Shown here: in pieces, positions 13,122 through 15,352 of the stretch
How positions within the stretch are numbered: the stretch's first letter is position 1
How the letters are laid out: every line of letters begins with the position of its first letter
Origin: DAOTVC01 sp034437215
GTDB lineage: Bacteria; Chloroflexota; Anaerolineae; B4-G1; SLSP01
Length of the DNA stretch: 15,352 nucleotides
Reading direction: 5' to 3'
Assembly: GCA_034437215.1 (NCBI GenBank)
Contig: DAOTVC010000001.1
Coordinates: 1 to 15,352, forward strand
Position numbers and translations under genes: made by a program
Notes under the pieces: generated by a model
Told to the model about the DNA's origin: nothing
Databases searched by the model: none
Seen by the model: only the letters and a program-made list of their open reading frames with translations

Positions 13122-13453
13122 AGCTCGTCTCCCTCACCGGGCTTCCCCTGGAGAGGGTCTCCCACAATCCCGCCGTCACCAAGCGGGTCCTGCTGCGCGG
13201 GCACGATCTTCCCCATCTCGTGCAGTTCGCCCAGGCCACCTTCCCGCCGGGGGAGAGCGCGCCGGCCCACAGCCACGCCGATATGGTCGAGGTCTTCTTC
13301 GTCGAGGCGGGGCGGGGGCAGATCACCGTCGACGGCGTCCCCTATTCCCTGGAGCCCGGCAGCTGCGTGGTGGTGGAGCTCGGAGAGGTCCACGAGCTGG
13401 CGAACACGGGCGCCGAGCCCTGGGTCGTGACCTACTTTGGACTCGTGGTGTAG
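13118..13453 (+). CDS. Small single-domain cupin protein
   Basis: This 111-residue protein is a single-domain cupin (cupin_2 type). Cupin motif 1 is PGESAPAHSHADMVEVFFVE followed by AGRG, with likely metal ligands H51, H53 and E58; motif 2 is EPGSCVVVELGEVHELANTG, with H92 and the usual Asn. All four positions needed for metal binding are present. Such proteins act as sugar-phosphate isomerases, small-molecule binding proteins or dioxygenases; the function here is not determinable from sequence. The start is GTG at 13118, overlapping the kinase stop by four bases, with a purine-rich GGAAGGGGAGGGG site just upstream, so it is translationally coupled to the kinase. Context suggests a role in carbohydrate metabolism. 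It is the last gene of the seven-gene run. Confidence 0.85.
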   Translation: MKLVSLTGLPLERVSHNPAVTKRVLLRGHDLPHLVQFAQATFPPGESAPAHSHADMVEVFFVEAGRGQITVDGVPYSLEPGSCVVVELGEVHELANTGAEPWVVTYFGLVV

Positions 13454-13460
13454 TTTCTTT

Positions 13461-13558
13461 AGATCTCGGAGGTCTGCCAAAGCACCGCCAAGCCAATATT
13501 AGCCGTCCTTCCGTGAACCTTCCCGATTGTAAAGTATTGGCTGAGACCTCCGAGATCT
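13461..13558. repeat. Long nested inverted repeat after the cupin gene
   Basis: AGATCTCGGAGGTCT (13461-13475) is matched exactly in inverted form at 13544-13558. Inside, AGCCAATA (13491-13498) can pair with TATTGGCT (13535-13542); alternatively GCCAA (13476-13480) can extend the outer stem against TTGGC (13537-13541) past a 2-base bulge, so two folds compete. There is no T-tract on either side in the right orientation, so it is not a classical terminator. It looks like a REP-type or miniature mobile repeat, and may shield the 3' end of the upstream mRNA. Confidence 0.7.
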
Positions 13559-13587
13559 CTGATAGCGAGAATTGAATCTAGTGAGGC

Positions 13588-13616
13588 TTGGAGAAAAGGG
13601 GCTCTCACGGTATCAT
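13588..13616 (+). promoter_or_regulatory. Sigma-70-like promoter for the acyl-CoA synthetase gene
   Basis: TTGGAG (13588-13593) and TATCAT (13611-13616) are 17 bases apart, the ideal spacing. Transcription would start near 13623, leaving a leader of about 27 bases before the ATG at 13650. Confidence 0.5.
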
Positions 13617-13620
13617 ACCG
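13608..13620. promoter_or_regulatory. Palindrome over the -10 box, candidate operator
   Basis: CGGTATCATACCG is a perfect 13-base palindrome (6-base arms, central C) that covers the predicted -10 hexamer. A similar half-site, CATACC, follows at 13622-13627. The position is ideal for a repressor that blocks polymerase binding. No regulator gene that would bind it is identifiable in the window. Confidence 0.35.
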
Positions 13621-13649
13621 GCATACCATACTGAACAAAGGAGTCATGC

Positions 13650-15352
13650 ATGGACCCACGACTGGATCTCTTCTTCCATCCCCAGGGCGTCGCCGTCATC
13701 GGCGCCAGCAGCAACCCGGCAAAGCTGAGCCACGGCGTCGTCCGCAACCTCAAGGAGCACGGCTACGAGGGCGCCATCTACCCCGTCAACCCCAAGGGCG
13801 GGGAGATATTGGGCTTCAAGGTCTACCCCGACATTCGCGAGGTGCCCGATCCCGTCGAGCTGGCGGTGGTGATGGTGCGGGCCGAATGGGTGCCCGACGC
13901 CCTCCACGCCTGCGGTGAACGGGGCCTCAAGGCCGTCATCGTCATCACCGGCGGCTTCAAGGAGGTGGGGCCGGAGGGCGCCGAGCTGGAGCGCTCCCTC
14001 AAGCCCATCGCCGAGGAGTACGGCATGCGCCTCATCGGCCCCAACTGCGTCGGCGTGATGGACACCCACGTCCCCCTCGATACCACCTTCATCTCGGAGA
14101 TGCCCGAACCGGGCCCCATCGGCTTCGCCTCCCACTCCGGCGCCATCGCCGGGGGGACGGTGGACTGGGCCATCGGCCAGGGCGTGGGCTACAGCCGCAT
14201 CATCAGCCTGGGCAACCAGGCCGACGTGAACATCGCCGACGGCGCGCGGATGCTCCACGCCGATCCCCACACGAAGGTGATCAATCTCTACGCCGAGGGC
14301 ATCCCCGACGGGCGGGGCTTCGTCGAGACGGCGGCCGCCATCTTCCGCGAGAAGCCCATCGTCATCACCAAGGCGGGGCGCACGGCTGCAGGGACGCGGG
14401 CCGTGGCCTCCCACACGGGGGCGCTGGCGGGCGCGGGCCGGGCCTTCGCGGCAGCGGCCCACCGCGCGGGCGTGCTCGTCGCCGGCTCCTTGCAGGAGCA
14501 GAACGACGTCGCCACGGCGCTGGCCTACCAGCCCCTGCCGGGGGGCACGCGCGTCGCCATCATCACCAACGCCGGCGGGCCGGCGGCCCTCGCCGCCGAT
14601 ACGCTGGACGATCACGGCTTGCAGCTGGCGAACCTCACCGCGGAGACCCAGGCCCGCCTCAAGGAGGTGACCCCCCACGGCACCCAGCTGGGCAATCCCG
14701 TGGACATGCTGGGCGGCCCCCGGGCGGAGATGTACGGGCAGGCCATCGCCCTGCTGCGGGAGGATCCGGGTGTCGATATGATCCTCGCCATCTTCGTCCC
14801 CCAGGCCATCACGCCCGTGGACGAAGTGGCGCGGCAGGTGGTCGCCGCCGCGCGGGAGACGGCGCAGCCCGTCGTCGCCTGTCTGGTGGGCGGCGTCAGC
14901 ATCCCGGAGGGAATCGAGATCCTGCACGCGGGCGGCGTCCCCTTCTACCAGGATCCGGGGCGGGCGGCGCGGGCGCTGGCGGGGCTGTGGGAGTACGCCC
15001 AACTGCGCGAGCGCCGTGATCTGACGCCGGAGCCGGTGGGGGACGTGGCGCGCGGGGTGGCGCGACAGCTCCTGCGGCAGGCGTGGGAGGAGCTGGGCGC
15101 GGGCTTCGTCACCGCCGAGGTGGCGGCACAGGTGGCGGCAGCCTACGGCATTCGCGTTCCCTTCTCCGCCCTCGCCCCCACGCCCGAGGAGGCGGCGGTC
15201 CTGGCGGCCCAGGCGGGCTTCCCCGTCGCCGTCAAGCTCATCGCGCCCGGCGTCGTCCACAAGGCCGACGTGGGCGGCATCGCGCTCAACCTGGGGGACG
15301 AGGAGGCCGTGCAGGCGGCGGCAGCGGGCATGATCGGCGACCATCCCGAGCG
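13650..15352 (+). CDS. Acetate/acyl-CoA ligase (ADP-forming), fused alpha-beta subunits, 3' partial
   Basis: The enzyme converts acyl-CoA, ADP and phosphate to the acid, CoA and ATP, an energy-conserving step in acetate-forming fermenters. The 567 complete codons visible run off the window end. The N-terminal CoA-binding domain begins DPRLDLFFHPQGVAVIGASS, with YPVNPKGGEILG and later LIGPNCVGVMDT. FASHSGAIAG follows around residues 150-160, and SHTGALAG contains the probable phospho-histidine H255, matching the catalytic alpha-subunit His of archaeal ADP-forming enzymes. From about residue 470 an ATP-grasp (beta) region starts, with PVAVKLIAPGVVHKADVGGI. Both parts are in one chain, as in many bacterial forms. 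ATG 13650 has AAAGGAG at 13637-13643 with a 6-base spacer; an ATG at 13646 is out of frame and too close to that site. It has its own promoter. Confidence 0.9.
   Translation, partial: MDPRLDLFFHPQGVAVIGASSNPAKLSHGVVRNLKEHGYEGAIYPVNPKGGEILGFKVYPDIREVPDPVELAVVMVRAEWVPDALHACGERGLKAVIVITGGFKEVGPEGAELERSLKPIAEEYGMRLIGPNCVGVMDTHVPLDTTFISEMPEPGPIGFASHSGAIAGGTVDWAIGQGVGYSRIISLGNQADVNIADGARMLHADPHTKVINLYAEGIPDGRGFVETAAAIFREKPIVITKAGRTAAGTRAVASHTGALAGAGRAFAAAAHRAGVLVAGSLQEQNDVATALAYQPLPGGTRVAIITNAGGPAALAADTLDDHGLQLANLTAETQARLKEVTPHGTQLGNPVDMLGGPRAEMYGQAIALLREDPGVDMILAIFVPQAITPVDEVARQVVAAARETAQPVVACLVGGVSIPEGIEILHAGGVPFYQDPGRAARALAGLWEYAQLRERRDLTPEPVGDVARGVARQLLRQAWEELGAGFVTAEVAAQVAAAYGIRVPFSALAPTPEEAAVLAAQAGFPVAVKLIAPGVVHKADVGGIALNLGDEEAVQAAAAGMIGDHPE

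Noticed and set aside
13459..13659. Minus-strand 66-residue open frame in the gap after the cupin gene
   Set aside because: It spans the inverted repeat and the promoter, with no ribosome binding site or family similarity that I can see.
13644..15344. Long minus-strand open frame of 566 residues opposite the acyl-CoA synthetase
   Set aside because: It is rich in Gly, Arg, His and Asp without any family motif and mirrors a clearly real plus-strand gene; long antisense frames are normal in GC-rich codon-biased DNA.

Overview
The window is GC-rich, densely packed bacterial DNA with every intact gene on the plus strand. The gene styles suggest an anaerobic or facultative, possibly thermophilic, member of the Chloroflexota: soluble TPR histidine kinases, an Ig-like surface protein with a hydrophobic FLPLV-type tail, Mvh-like [NiFe] hydrogenase, a fused ADP-forming acyl-CoA synthetase and GH4 enzymes. 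This assignment is inferred from gene content, not from a marker gene. I saw no tRNA, rRNA or CRISPR array.

Layout. (1) 1-228 is the C-terminal end of a secreted Ig-like (Big-1 type) protein, closed by a strong intrinsic terminator. (2) 229-1056 has no intact gene. It holds a 433-bp element bounded by perfect 15-bp inverted repeats (287-719) and rich in hairpins, then a decayed minus-strand remnant of an oligopeptide ABC transporter ATPase (726-872), then a good sigma-70-like promoter. (3) 1057-4706 is a three-gene unit: [NiFe] hydrogenase small and large subunits (overlapping by one base) and a GH4 glycosidase that carries a slippage-type 15-bp repeat expansion. (4) 4814-13453 is a seven-gene run with overlaps or tiny gaps: three tandem paralogous TPR histidine kinases, an amphi-Trp domain protein, a GH4 6-phospho-beta-glucosidase, a BadF/NagK-type sugar kinase and a cupin. 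(5) 13454-13649 holds a long inverted repeat, a promoter and a palindrome over the -10 box. (6) From 13650 past the window end runs a fused acetate/acyl-CoA ligase (ADP-forming).

How the genes may work together. The last three genes of the seven-gene run look like a cytosolic sugar-phosphate module: the kinase could phosphorylate a sugar or disaccharide, the GH4 enzyme could cleave the 6-phospho-glycoside, and the cupin may bind or modify a sugar. The three kinases have no membrane segments, no receiver domain and no response regulator nearby, so they look like cytosolic, protein-binding sensors co-expressed with this module. The hydrogenase and the ADP-forming acyl-CoA synthetase fit fermentative H2 and acetate metabolism.

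The most unusual points are the kinase triplet and its co-expression with the amphi-Trp protein and sugar genes; a heptad-sized indel in the kinase signalling coiled coil and a 6-bp duplication in one DHp domain; a hydrogenase large subunit that ends exactly at the final nickel-motif histidine; and the pentapeptide expansion inside the GH4 enzyme.
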